Assembly: GCA_030770545.1 (NCBI GenBank)
Contig: CM061105.1
Span: 2,897,001 to 2,961,000, forward strand
Reading direction: 5' to 3'
DNA length: 64,000 nucleotides
Origin: Macropodus opercularis
Lineage: Eukaryota > Chordata > Actinopteri > Anabantiformes > Osphronemidae
The notes beneath the pieces are model-generated. The model saw nothing but the letters and a program-made list of their open reading frames with translations, was not told the origin of the DNA and made no database searches. Position numbers and translations under genes: made by a program. Shown piece after piece: positions 35,046 to 47,082 of the stretch. Numbering within the stretch: the first letter of the stretch is position 1; every line of letters begins with the position of its first letter.

Positions 35046-36159
35046 GCACATACAAACATGAAACACATCCACACACAAACACGCACTCAGCCATGAATAT
35101 GCAAGTGGTTCTCCTTGACCTTCAAAGACAGAGAAAAGCCAGGTGACTTCATTCTTCATGGATTTGCCACTGGATGTATTTTGTCGCCTGCCTCACATGC
35201 ACACGCATATTTGTGACCTACGTGTAAAGGAATAATATGGAACATATACACAGGAAGTGATGTAGTTAAACAAAAATAATGGATACTTGATTAAAATTAA
35301 CTACTGTTAATTTGAAGTTATACTTATCCTCTGTGTCTACAAGTCACTGTTAGTGACATAGAATATAGACTTTCTGTAACATGTCAATTTTTCTGTTTAC
35401 TTCTTCTTTAATAGAAACATGTTCTCTAACATATTTTATTGTGAGGAAGGGCTGTTACTTACATAACATAACATCAGTACAGGGAGAACCAGTTTATGAT
35501 TTCTGCTTAATTTCTAATTTAACCTAATTTGATATGTATTGAAGATAGCAAAACATAGCAGATGGACACAGTAGAATAGAGAATGACCTAAAACAGAAGG
35601 AGAGTGATAAAGAACAGTCAGACGCTACTGCTCTATGAGGGAGAGGCCTGTTACGCCACCTCTAATCTGTTTCGATTCAGCCCTGACACGCACATGCAGA
35701 GCTGCCCCAGTTCTGGCTACCAGAAAAATATTCACTTTGCTACTGATTGACACTGGGATTTGAAATAAAGTTCTGTTGTTGCAACAATTCCTTTTCAGTG
35801 TGTTTGTGTGTGTGTGTGTGTGAGTGAGAGCTGCTGTCCCTATAGGCCAGGTGCTCCTCAGGGTTCACTGCTTTTCTTTTGGTTTGGAGAGTTTGATAAA
35901 TGAAGAGACAGAGAAGGAACCAGAACAACGGTGAGAAGAAGAGAAAACAAAAAGGGAGAGATTTTGACAAATGATCGGGGAGTGATGGATTGACTACAAT
36001 TTTAAGCATCTGCTGTTGTATTGGCTGGTGAATTTGCTGGTGGACATGGTTGTGTCTCATTTAGAAATGTTTGGTACCTGCTACTGTAATGTCAGCTCCA
36101 AAGGCTCAAAATCATAGCGCAAACATTAAACATGACATTTATGCCCAAGGTGAAACAGG
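35046..36159. other. Anonymous DNA with one GT microsatellite
   Basis: GT units at 35802-35829. No gene was recognised. Confidence 0.5.
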
Positions 36160-37135
36160 TGTGTAAAAATCATTTGGCATCATTATGCACTTGCATAAAT
36201 GTCTTATTACACATGTGTAATGAGACGCAAAACTGATGTTGGTTTTGGCATCTCATTACGTATGTGTAATAAAACATGTGTAATAGTATATGCGCAATCA
36301 AATGTGAATCAAGTGTGTAATGAGATGCGAAATTGATGCGATAATTTTGCACATCTCATTACACACTTTTGTTACACAGTTATAAATGTGTTATTACACA
36401 GTGAGTAATGAGATGCAACAACCATTACCAGAGCAAAAGTTATTACTAAAATTTAAACCAGAATCACAACATGTGTTATGAGATGCAACACTGATTTTGG
36501 TTTTGGTATGACATTACACATGTGTAATAAAACATTTATAACTGTGCAATGGCATGAAATAACGTATAAGAAAATATTTATAATTGTGTAAAAGCATGTG
36601 CGTAAGGAGATGCGAAACAAGTGCGTAATGATGGATCTTATTATGCATGTAACAATCATTTTGCGCATCTCATTACACACGTTTTATTACACAGTTATAA
36701 ATGTGTTATTACATAGTGATGTAATGGTTGTCGCATCTCATTACTCACTGTGCAATAAAACATGTATAACTTTGTAAAAATGTTTAAATAAAAAGTGTGA
36801 AATGAGATGCAAAAATCATTACAAGAGCAAAAATTCTTACCAGAATTGAAACCAGAATCACAACATGTGTAATTAGATGCAAAACTGATTTTGGTTCTGA
36901 TTTTTGGTTTCGGCACTTGTGAAATAAGTGTGTAATGAGATGCGAAATTGATGCAAAAATAATTTTGCGCATCACATTACACACTTTTTATATAACATTT
37001 TTACAAAGTTATACATGTTTTATTGCACAGTGAGTAATGAGATGCGACAACCATTACAATGGTTTTGGCATGGCATTACACATGTGTAATTAAACATTCA
37101 TAATTGTGTAATAGCAGTAATAATAGATGCAAAAC
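36160..37135. repeat. Complex tandem array, ~315-bp units with internal inverted words
   Basis: The word GTAATGAGATGCGAAA and its inverse TTTCGCATCTCATTAC alternate throughout: about ten forward and five inverted occurrences. A longer landmark (CAGTTATAAATGTGTTA-like) recurs at 36377, 36692 and 37006, a period of 314-315 bp. Near-palindromes sit at 36311-36369 and 36926-36985. A perfect 64-bp inverted pair lies at 36720-36783 and 36995-37058. All minus-strand open frames here are translations of the repeat. It resembles the subterminal region of a large non-autonomous transposon or a satellite; I cannot assign a family. Confidence 0.85.
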
Positions 37136-37154
37136 AACACACTTTTCAAAATGT

Positions 37155-37176
37155 AGCACATTTTTAAAAATGTGCT
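37155..37176. repeat. Perfect 22-bp palindrome
   Basis: AGCACATTTTT is joined directly to its inverse, at the inner edge of the tandem array. Confidence 0.9.
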
Positions 37177-37895
37177 TCATATAGAAACAAAAACCATAAA
37201 ACACTGTTTATATAGTAAATAATCTATCAGTATTGTTTAGATACAGTGAGTGAAAACAGAGAAAGTTTGATCACATCGCTTCCCCAACTTTACAACGCTA
37301 ATGATCACTTCTCAGCTTGGCTTCAGCTGCCAACTGTTGAAAGACAGTAGTTAGACAGGACGTTTTACAGGAGCCTCCCTGATCTGTAAACTACAGCATT
37401 GTGAACGCGCAGTTTTTGCCCCTCAGTCAAGCTGCACTGTCACTGTTATTGTAAACATTGTATCAATTGTTCACCTAAATTATAGCAAGGCTGATCGATG
37501 GCTCAATGGCTGATCTCCTTATTCTGATTGTGATGATTTGCGCTTCCTCCAATAATAATCACAAATAAATAATGAATGGTCTAAACTAAAGGTTGTGGTT
37601 TACAACTTTCAGTCCTTTGCTGCTGCAGCCAAGATGAGAAGTCTCGTTTCCATCTAAATGCAACGGTCTTAACGTGGGGGAAGGGATGTCAGTGCCTTTA
37701 CCTGGATGTGGGTGGAGATTCTCAGTCATCCAGGTGAGGTTGTCTGAAAGTTGAGTCATGGCAGCTGGATTTCTTTCTCTAGAAACCACCTCCTATACAG
37801 GCAGCTTCTCCAGTCAGTCCCTGTATTTGCTTTAATTCACTAAAAAACTGTGATGAAAAAAAATTGTTTTTATGGTTTTTGTCTCTGTATGAAGC
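37174..37895. repeat. Inverted pair bracketing the centre of the block
   Basis: 37174-37202 (GCTTCATATAGAAACAAAAA) and 37867-37895 match in inverted orientation at about 26 of 29 positions. They enclose GC-balanced single-copy-looking DNA and the 37586-37800 repeat. Confidence 0.75.
37586..37800 (-). mobile_element. Dispersed repeat, Penelope-like 3' end (tentative)
   Basis: On the minus strand the segment 37790-37706 shares GTCATGGCAGCTGGATTT-like and GGTTGTCTGAAAGTTGAGTC words with the 41814-42020 insertion, here in opposite orientation. Such sequences commonly follow Penelope-like elements in fish; that family link is from memory and unproven. Confidence 0.5.
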
Positions 37896-38265
37896 TTAAT
37901 TTATTCTTTTCAGGATACAATCCAACACAGTTATGTCGAGGATTATGTCTTTCAAACGCGCTTCTATATGTTTGTTTTGATTATAATGAGATTTCAGAAA
38001 TTGTGAAAATGTGAAACAGGCAGTAACCAAGTCTCAAACGGTACACTCACTAAACACTGAACTACACAAGACACTGCTAGGCAGGCATCACAGGTGTTCT
38101 AGTCTGAATGTATGTAGCTGTCAAAAAATGATATTTTCTTGTATAAATCGCTATTTTAGTGAACCTTACTCGTTTATTCGGTTGCATACACATGCTGTGC
38201 CTCTGCAAAAATGTGGCGGGAATGGCGAACAAATGCGGTAGCGCACGACACCTTTATGGCTACCA

Positions 38266-38660
38266 CTGTATAAATGTGTTATTACACTGTGAGTAATCAG
38301 ATGCGAAAATTATTACAAGAGCAAAAATGATTACCAGAATTAAAACCAGAATCACAACATGTGTAATGAGATTTTGGTTTTGGCATCTAATTATGCATGT
38401 GCAATAAAACATTTACAACAATGTAATAGCATGTGCGTAACGAGTGTATCTGACACACTTTTTATTACACAGTTAGAAATGTGTTATTTCACAGTGAGCA
38501 ATGACATGCGAAAATCACTACAGGAGCGTAATGACATGTGCAAAAATTATTATTATTATCTCGGTTTTGGCATCTCATTATGCATGTGTAATAAAAAAAA
38601 ACGTATAACTATGTAATAGCATGTGTGTAATGATAACTATAATTATAATTTTCATGTGTG
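38266..38660. repeat. Second part of the complex array
   Basis: It carries the same modules as 36160-37135: AACCAGAATCACAACATGTG (38345; also 36457 and 36850), GGTTTTGGCATCT with ATTATGCATGTG (38372 and 38563), and the GTGAGTAATCAGATGCGAAA word at 38290. It is separated from the first part by about 1.1 kb. Confidence 0.85.
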
Positions 38661-40500
38661 TTATTGCATATATATATAGAGAGATTACTTAGTTGGTTAC
38701 TTGGAGATTACTGAATGATAGTGACTGGAAACTAAGCTAGGTAAGCTTCACTTTATTTATACCATAAAATGACCAAAGTAAATCCAGTTAGGTAACCTAG
38801 TGCATTTTTGTTTTGATGTCCTAAGAAGTGTGGAGGATGATGTGCTGGGACAGGCAACAGGGGTATGGCCAGGAGAAAGTGACTGAATATGGGCAGAGGA
38901 CAGGAAAAAAGGAAAACTATGTGAAAATAATCCTAAATCAAAGTAGAGTCCAAGCAAAATCCTTAAATTTACATAACAAATGTAATCATTCTTGAGTTAT
39001 TATGTTGTACTGCAATTATTTGTATTAAATGAGTCAAGCTTAGGAAATAATGAGTTAAACACTCGCCACTGCTGTTACTAAGTATTTTGTGGAGGGTTGT
39101 GAGGTCAGTGTTAGCTATCACTGGGTGTCATGTGTGTGTACAGAGGCAGGCTACCATTTACACTCATATTCACTCTGTTCAGTCACTACTTGACTGAACT
39201 GCATGTCTTTGGTTTGGGAGAAGGCAATACTGTGCTACGACAACACATGATGCAAAATAAAGTCATTCTTGTCTTTTGAAAAATTTTCACATATGTTCAT
39301 AAAATATTTATGTCCATGCACCAGTAACTCAAAGCATATGTCAAAACGTTTCACAGCGTTTTAGACTATTGATTAATAACATTTATTTTGATGATTACAG
39401 TGATAAGCTTCAGCTCGACTGCAGGCCTGACAGATCAATTTGCATCTGCTTTGATTGGGTAATCGCTGCTTCTTATCTGCTTCATAGTCTATGGGATAAT
39501 TTCCTGCTATTGTCAATCATACTCACTAATGTGTGTGCCCGGTCAATTGATTCCCAATCATTTGAAGATAATCCCTTTGCAATTAACCAATTAGGCATTT
39601 AACCAGTTTAGCAAACATCTAACAAACCAGACAAGTCGGGCTTGTTCAGAGTGTTCTAGTGTTTACAGCTGCCTGTGCTTTTGAGTGAAGGCCAGTATTT
39701 AAGATCTTATTTGTATGTGCATGTGTGTTTGTGCGTACATGCAGTTGTGGTGTGAAGCTGAGATATTAGTAACAGGTGGTTGGCTGTATCCCTGGGGTTC
39801 CATGCACTCCACATGGAGATCTGTGTTAATTTAGAGAGATACATAATTAGTTTCTCAATGCGTGTGTGTACATAGTATTAAACTGTTAATTAAGCTGGTT
39901 AACACTGAAACTTGTTGGCTTCACAATAGTATCAACTAAGTGCATGTGTTTCCTGTCTGCGTGTATGATTGCTCTTTGTGTCTTTATGTGCATGGACATT
40001 AGTGCATCACTGTCCCTGTCTATGGGCTGACAGCCATAAAACAGCAGACAAGCATGTCTTTTTCAGCAGAGTCAATTTTACAGCTCTGAGTCACAGCTCT
40101 GAACTGACAAATCAATAAAATCAGAGAGAGTTAAATAATTGAGAGCTGGCTCTAATTAGTCTTCTAGTCCTGCTGTATGGATTCCGCTACAATATTGATG
40201 ACACAGTACCTGTTTATGGAACAGATTGGAGAACTGAGCTCTCTTTTCTCAACCTTGTTTTCAGAGGTTACAGAATCAACATCAGAGTACAGCAACAAGA
40301 TTTATTATTAAAGGAATAATGCAGAATGGAAACACTACCAACTTATAAGCTCAAAGCTAAGAACGTATTTTCAGTCAACAATCTGTTTGCTAAACCGGTT
40401 AAATAAGGTGCCACGCTCCTATGTTCTTATGCCTTTATTTGTTGTGTGTCTTTGTGTCATGTGCATGCAAACTTAGTGCTGTTGTATGTGCGCTGTCAGT
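38661..40500. other. Mostly anonymous DNA, no gene seen
   Basis: No gene was recognised; one candidate regulatory stretch is listed separately at 39405-39605. Confidence 0.5.
39405..39605. promoter_or_regulatory. Candidate conserved non-coding element (motif based)
   Basis: This repeat-free stretch holds a perfect octamer ATTTGCAT (39438-39445), TTTGATTGG, TCAATTGATTCCCAATCATT and GCAATTAACCAATTAGG, all homeodomain/POU-type words. There is no coding signal. Conservation is untested. Confidence 0.2.
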
Positions 40501-40568
40501 ATGTGTGTGTGTGTGTGTGTGTGTGGGGGGGGTGTGTGTGAGGGTTGTTATCAGTCACGGGGGGGGGG
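40501..40568. repeat. GT microsatellite and two G runs
   Basis: GT units at 40501-40524, eight G, more GT, then ten G at 40559-40568. Confidence 0.9.
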
Positions 40569-40785
40569 AAACTATCGATCATCTCTTTTAATTACCCCAA
40601 GCATAGCGAGAGGCCTAAATTAACTCCTTTCCTCTCCTCTGGCTGCTGAAAAAGCCATGCATATTTCAAGACTGGGAGACCAATCGTATGTCACTCAGCC
40701 CGTCTTCTCTTCACTGACATAACAAGACTTATCACTGCTATTTATCTCTCTCTCCATACCTTTGTCTCTCTCGCTCGCCATTGTC

Positions 40786-40812
40786 CTCCTCCTCCTCCTC
40801 CTCCTCCTCTCT
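40786..40812. repeat. CTC trinucleotide repeat
   Basis: About eight CTC units. The minus frame reading poly-Arg or poly-Gly here is an artefact. Confidence 0.9.
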
Positions 40813-41689
40813 CTGACAAACATGTTGTCTGTGTGCAAAACAAAAGCGAGAATAATAAATATCCACACTGCATACGTGAATTTGTACTGAAGCATGTTGC
40901 ACTGGTGAAAAACAAAAACGTGAATCTCAAGTGTCTCTGTCTTTGACTTGTTTGTGTGCATTTATATGCACATGTGTACAGTCATGTGTCATGTGTGTGT
41001 CCTTGCTGTTTTATGAGAAGCAGTAAAGTCCCGTAGAGGTGCATTAGAGGTGTTTTACCATGCTGCTGTCATTGTGTTTGCTGGTACAACAACACTGGGC
41101 ACTATAACGGTCTGCCCTGCTGCCCTCTTTTTTCCTTTTTTTCCTGCTCCAAAAGTATAGTTTTAGTAATAAATAATCCTTTCAAGGGTGGTTTATTGTC
41201 AAAAAAAAACTCTTCCTTTTTATACTTTTACCCAATTCACTTGTTTTTATTATAAAATGTAGAAATGTAGGGGGCAAGGAAGCATACGGTACTGTAAGCT
41301 TTAGGGAAGTTTGAATGGTTGATAGAGAGGGACATTCACAGTATTTTTTTTTATATTAAAACTAATTTGTCACTCACTGAAACTAGAAAGGAGGGGATTT
41401 TTTTTACTAAGAACATACACAGTATTGTTTAGTAAATTCCTATAGTTCCGTTGTCCCATTCCAGTTTACAGTTTTCATTTGATGTAAAGACATCCAATTT
41501 TGAGCAAAACTTTTCAACTTGAGTGAAAACATCCTGAAAACGTATAAATCGGAAGTTGTGTGAGTTGGAGTATGTGGTGAGTTTTGAGTGTAGTCAGAAG
41601 TCAAACTGCTATGTACAGGTGCCCTCCTAAAAACACTACACTGGGTCTATAAGTTAACAAATGACTCTAGAAGCAGACAAAGCGTAAAC
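40813..41689. other. Anonymous DNA, no gene seen
   Basis: Nothing recognised. Confidence 0.5.
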
Positions 41690-42305
41690 AGTTTCCTTTT
41701 ATTAAAGCTTCTAGTTTACGACAATTCGGCTCTCTGGCTCTGAACCATCTCTTAGTTAAGCTACTATAGATTTAAAAGCTGGGGGAACACCTTGATACAT
41801 TGAGCTTCTCTGTCTGAAGGTTGAGTCATGGCAACTGGACTTCTTCTGGACTGATTTATCCTCCAGTTAGGTTGGATAAATCAGTGGTCTTCACCAACTT
41901 CCCACAGACTGAAGAAGCCACCTGGATAGGTGGAGAAACGTTTCTACGAACTAGAAGAAGTCCAGTTGCCATGATTCAACCTTCAGACAACTCCACCTGG
42001 ATGAATGAGAATCTCCACAGACATTGAGCTTCTCTGTTTTCCTTTATTTACCTAGCTCCATTTACCTTTTCTCTGTCCACCTACATACCACCATTTACTC
42101 ACATCATTAACTTTTTGTCTCTTTTCTTTGCTAGTTGTTCTTCTCCTTCTCCATCTGTCTCACCAAGTCTGGTTCTGCTGAATGTTTCATCCGTTATTGT
42201 TTTTCTTGCCACTGTTACCTACTGGTGCTGCTTAAGTAATTCTGTATAGTTACTTTACTTGTGATGACTTTTGTTGTGAATTGGCACTATATAAATAAAC
42301 TAAAT
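41690..42305 (+). mobile_element. LINE 3' UTR (L2/Rex1-like), split by an insertion
   Basis: The left part (41690-41813: TCTTAGTTAAGCTACTATAG, GCTGGGGGAACACCTTGATA) and right part (42021-42305: TTTGCTAGTTGTTCTTCTCC, GTTTTTCTTGCCACTGTTAC, CACTATATAAATAAAC) together follow the 3' UTR of a common fish LINE that ends in TATATAAATAAA units. The coding part is missing (5' truncation). The 41814-42020 insertion interrupts it. Confidence 0.75.
41814..42020 (+). mobile_element. 207-bp nested insertion with 17-bp target duplication
   Basis: The insert is flanked by perfect copies of ACATTGAGCTTCTCTGT at 41797-41813 and 42021-42037. Its first 36 bp (CTGAAGGTTGAGTCATGGCA...) are an inverted copy of 41953-41988, a 5' inverted partial copy. 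The middle carries GGAGAAACGTTTCTACGAAC. A long duplication plus 5' inversion fits target-primed retrotransposition, and Penelope-like elements often look like this; the family name is an inference. Related sequence lies at 37586-37800. Confidence 0.85.
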
Positions 42306-43025
42306 TTAGATTTATTGAATCCAGCTTGGCTTTTTGAGGTCAATAGACCTGTAGTACTCCAGTGAAAATGGAAAATCTTCTCATGTGTCATCTGCAGTAA
42401 ACTGAAATTATCTTAAGAAATACATTATGCACAGATCAAATTTAGTGCAGCTCAGACGATGTGACACTAAGTGATCAGTGCTTCATCAAGAGAGCAGTCA
42501 GCTTGTTTATTTTTGTGAATGTGAACATCAGATCAGTAATTGAGTGAACATGTATTTCACTCTCCGTGTACTTTAAAACACTATCTTCAAAATGGCTATT
42601 AAAAAACAATGCACAATGGTTTTGAGATTTCTTTTACCATTAATCTCTTTATCATGCTGCATACAATGGTTGCTGGGCAAAGAAAGTCAGTTTTGTATTT
42701 CAACTGTACAAATATTTAATTTTCCTGCTTGATCTTCTTTTATTATATATATTTATACATATATTCTTTTTTTCTTTAAGCTTGTTTTTGTGTGTGTGTG
42801 TGTGTGAGAGGGAGAGAGAGAGAAAGGGAGATTTGTGTTATATTGGTGGGGTGACATGGTAAACAAGCCTTTCCTATCTGTCTGTCTCTTTTCCAACAAT
42901 GAGTCAGTGAGTCAGTCAGGTCCACAATCAGTCAGCCTGCAAGTCAGTGAATTATCCTACAGCTACTAATGGTCCTTGCTCAATCTCTCTCTTATTCACG
43001 TTACACACACACACACACACTCACA
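42306..43025. other. Anonymous DNA with microsatellites
   Basis: TG then AG tract at 42787-42832, CA units at 43003-43020. No gene. Confidence 0.6.
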
Positions 43026-43240
43026 GCCATCCTCTGTGTAATTTAAATGACTGTCAGGTCAGTGGCGAGAGCAGCACCTTGCCACGTTAAAAATGCCAGG
43101 CGGCTGCCATCGTCACCGCCAACAAGCTGCCCAAACTGTCACACACTCACACACATGTGGTCACGCACACACACGTACAGAGCTGTCAGCCACCGGTCAC
43201 AATGCATTTACTTAGTGACAGAATTCTAATTAGTGGTCTG
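43026..43240. promoter_or_regulatory. Candidate conserved non-coding element (motif based)
   Basis: GC-balanced, with ATTTAAATGACTGTCAGGTC, CAATGCATTTACTTAGTGAC and AATTCTAATTAGTGG, around a short CA-rich interruption. No coding signal fits it. Confidence 0.18.
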
Positions 43241-43869
43241 GCTGGTGTCGCCTGACTTGGAGGGAGCAAAAGGGAGCGAGAAGGAAGGAGACTTGTATGG
43301 AAGAGATGTGTTGTGGAAGCCTGGAAAAAGTGAACGAGAAAGATGGAAGGGTAAGGCTAGATGAAGGGGAAGAGAGAATAACAGAGGTAAGTGGTTGGTG
43401 AAGAGAGAAGCTTGTCAGCATTGCGGTGACATAGAATGATTGATACTGTGTTTGAGAGAATGGAAACAAACTGAATATATAAAAGACATTGACAGAATGA
43501 CAGATCAGGAAAAGCAGATGAAGAAAACATCAGCAGTTTCGTTTTTATGCCTCAAATGTTCACTCAGAAGTAATAAACTGAAGCAATCCAGGTAGCTCGG
43601 AAATGCATGGTTACCTAATTGCCTCGTGGAATGAGAGTGCTAGAGTTTAACCCAGCTTAGTCTTTGATGTGAATACATGCTCCACTGAAATATTCGATTA
43701 CAGGAAAGCAAAATTTCAAGTTTTTTTGTCTTATGCACTGTATTATATTTTTAAAGGTTTTAGCTTAGGTTGCTTTATATCCATAGTACAAAAACATTGC
43801 ACAAACTCAAACATCAAGGATAGCACAGCCTTACATGTATTATGATATTACGAGTGAGGCAATACAAAG
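43241..43869. other. Anonymous DNA, purine-rich at first
   Basis: Nothing recognised. Confidence 0.5.
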
Positions 43870-44110
43870 TACACTATGGACAAAACTATATGGGTACCTC
43901 ACTCTAAAACAAAGGGCATTGATATGCCGGTGCTGATTTAACAACCTCCAACCTTCTGGGAAGGCTTTCAAGCAAGTCCATCTCACTGTAGGGACTCTCA
44001 TGCATTAAGCCACAAGGCTATTAGTGAGGCCAGGCTTTGCTGTTTCATGACAAGCCTCACAGTCCATGTTCAAGTTTTTTCCAAATTAAGAGTCTGGGAC
44101 ATTCTTACAC
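43870..44110 (+). mobile_element. Degenerate Tc1-like DNA transposon fragment
   Basis: CTATGGACAAAACTATATGG near the start, then GAAGGCTTTCAAGCAAG and CTATTAGTGAGGCCAGGC follow a fish Tc1-type element in which a transposase C-terminus lies on the minus strand. No intact frame or second end remains. Confidence 0.5.
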
Positions 44111-44439
44111 ATGATACTGGGAAATCATTTGTTTGTGCATATTTTCATATTCAATTCAAAATAAACAACACAATAATAAGGTACATCAAATCACCTCAAA
44201 ATCACTTGCAAATGTGCAAAAAAAGTAATTAGTTGTTTATATACAACATTGATATTTACCTCCCATATTTCACCCAAAGCAAAGTAGTTGATTCCAGCTG
44301 CAAGACAAGTGAATATAGTATGATGACAGGTACTTATTAACTGCTTTTATCTTTATAGAGAATAGTTCATGCCATTTCCCTGTGTGTGCGTGTGTGTAGG
44401 AGGGATTGTGTGCTTTTTGCTTACATCTTAGACTAGGGT

Positions 44440-44590
44440 AGAAGTGTCCTGCTGGTTTTCCAACTCTCCCTGCCCTAGCTACCACTGATTACATTGATCA
44501 GGTGGGTTCAATCAACAACCGGAATAGCCAACTGACAGACCTGATCAAGGTGGTCAGCAGTGACAGTTGGAACCAGCAGGACAGTGGCCC
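44440..44590. mobile_element. Palindromic MITE-like repeat
   Basis: GTCCTGCTGGTTTTCCAACT (from 44446) is inverted at about 44565-44583, and ATTGATCAGGTGGGTT pairs with GACAGACCTGATCAAGG. The two arms almost meet at 44510-44533. Confidence 0.6.
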
Positions 44591-44679
44591 TGCAGTTTGA
44601 CACCCCAATGATGCAATATAAATAATCACTTTCATCAGTGACAACATTGAATCCATTTACAGAATATTGTGTCTCCGGC

Positions 44680-44905
44680 TTTCTCCCACAGTCCAAACCC
44701 ATGCAGTTAGGCTGATTGGAAAACTCTAAATTGATTTAAAAAAAATTAGGTGTTGGTGAATGGTTGTGTGTCTATACGTGTGGCCCTGTGACAGACAGGC
44801 GACCTGTCTAGGGTGAACCCTGCCTCTCGACCATAGACAGCTGGGATAGGCTCCAGCTCAGGCTCCTGCAACCACTACGGGGAAGAAGCAGTAAAGGATG
44901 AATCA
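44680..44905 (+). mobile_element. SINE body and L2-type tail
   Basis: TTTCTCCCACAGTCCAAACC, GCAGTTAGGCTGATTGGAAA, GGCCCTGTGACAGACAGGCG and GACAGCTGGGATAGGCTCCA occur in the family order. The tRNA-like head is missing. Confidence 0.88.
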
Positions 44906-47082
44906 ATGATTTGGGTGTAACTGCATCACAAATGTTCTGTAACAAGGACTAGCTTGCTGATAGGTTTTCTTTCTTTTTTTGTGTTAATTGTCTTTATTGC
45001 AAATCTGATCATGTCTGCCGGTTTTTGCCTCTTTGGTTTTCCAAAGAATCCATAGCAATGTAACTTAAGCTAGGAGCTTGACCTCCAACCAAGGTAACTT
45101 GTCAGTCTTTTTTATTTTTGTCTTTGTTGTTGGTAAATTGGTAAATTCACCAATACTAAGATCCACTAAAAGCAATTTTTTATTATGCATTCTTTGTATA
45201 AAACAAGAGAGAACCTTTGAATTTTCACTGTACAGTATGTTAGTTATGTTTGCCTTGCAAAGTGAGTTATATACTGTATGTTCAATTGAGCTTGTGAAGT
45301 TAACTTCATTGGTTTATATAAATATATTATCATGGAAAATCGGCGTGCTCTTCTTTAGCTGAGAATAGAAACTCTGTGTGTTCTGTGCTCTCTGCCTTCC
45401 TCTTTCATCTAATCTACTGTCCTCTGGCCTGTGATAATCTCAGCATCACTTCTCCTCCACCCACAACTCCAGTTCACCACTCCATTTCTCCACTCAACTG
45501 CCACTCTACCTCTTACCGTGTCCTCCATGCTGCAACTCTCTAACCAATTCACAGTAGTTTTGCTTCAAATAAAGTCTCACATTTCTCAGATTTTACATAA
45601 CAATTGTTTGCTGCTGAAATGACCCATCCTTAACTGAAGACCTTAAGTGGAAATGTGCTTTACTAGGAAGTGTCATAAAAGTTGACAATTCAACTGGCCT
45701 TACTTCTTCTAAAACCACAGTTTTAAAACTGGATTGAGAACCATTGTAGCAGTGAATAAAAATTCAGTCAGTTAAAAAGCCAGAGCCCAGAGGACAGGAG
45801 AGGCTTTTTATCCTCTTGAAGAGTTCATACAGGCCCTATTACTGAGCTTCCAGAGTATGGTTGTGGGGTTAGCTCTGACCCTAAAGGGTTTCAAGGCTGG
45901 AGGTCTAGGACAAGCAGGGGGCTCAGGGACTCAGTAAGGCTTGGATTGAGAGCTCTTCGTGAGGTCGGGCAGCAAAGATGTTCCCCTCCATCCTGCACCC
46001 CTCTCTGGTACTATTAACTGGCAGTGTAAAGAGGCACTTCAGTTCCATGCTCTGCATTTGTCTCCCTCTGTCTGCTGCTTGCCTGGTTGTCTGTCAACAT
46101 GCTAGTCTAGTATATCCTAGATGGTTGGAAAGAGGGGTCCCTCGGACTCATCATATCCAGAATAGAGAGCCCTTTAAGGGGCAAGAGGGTGGTAGAGTGT
46201 TCCTCTCAGTCTTAACCCTTTAAAGTCATTTGTATCATATTTGATATACAGAAACCAAAAATTGTTCACCTAAAATTGTCTATATTTTCAAAATATTAAT
46301 GGAAAGATTTGTTTTTGGATCTAAAACAACATGTGCACAAAAAATGACCAAACATGACATAATTAAACAGTATACATTTTAAGGATTGTCTTATAAATAA
46401 AAATATTATACAATATGTAATATTTTTTTTGTTACTGATTTATTTACATATGCATGGTTCATTTTACAACCAAACATCAGAGACCACTGTACAGGACTCC
46501 CGCTGCATTTTTCCTCAACTTTCAAGAAGTCCTGGAAATGTTTAGTATTATTATAATTATCTAGATTTTACATGGCTATGTAAAATGGTTACAGTATATA
46601 AAATCTAGACTAATCTATGGTTAAGCCTATACACCGTAAAGTGCGGGAAATACATGTGTGCAGAATGAAAAGAAGTGGAGCTGCAGAGAAGTCCACATCC
46701 TCTGCCTCCCTGTAAACTGGGAAAATTACGGATTAGGACAGAATAGGAAATTTTTTAGAAAAAAAGGTCACATGGAAGAACCCTTCCGACCATACCAATA
46801 TAACAATAAGTGTGCATTGACTGAGCAATAACAATGAATGGAGAGACGTTAATAGCAGTATTATGTGCAGAAGTGACAGCAAATTAAAATTTTGCAAATC
46901 TGCTAACAGCTCTGTGCAGGATACACATATGCTTTATTAGTTTCATCAAACCATTCATACAATACATGTGTCTTAACAAGCATTTTATACTTTAACTGTG
47001 GAGTTAGAGCTTGGCCTTTCAAAATCCAAACTGACAGAATGAAACAATCTTTAAGATGAATTGACAGCAATACTGATTTAAT
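44906..47082. other. Anonymous DNA, no gene seen
   Basis: No gene or repeat family was recognised. Confidence 0.5.

Noticed and set aside
34759..35061. 100-codon plus-strand frame with hydrophobic start
   Set aside because: It is a translation of a pyrimidine-rich tract and CA repeats; composition alone explains it.
36453..36984. Overlapping minus-strand frames rich in Cys and His
   Set aside because: They are repeated translations of the tandem array (same peptide words in each unit), not independent genes.
36160..38660. CRISPR-like array
   Set aside because: Units are about 315 bp with internal inversions, spacing of short words is irregular, there is no cas gene, and the genome is eukaryotic.
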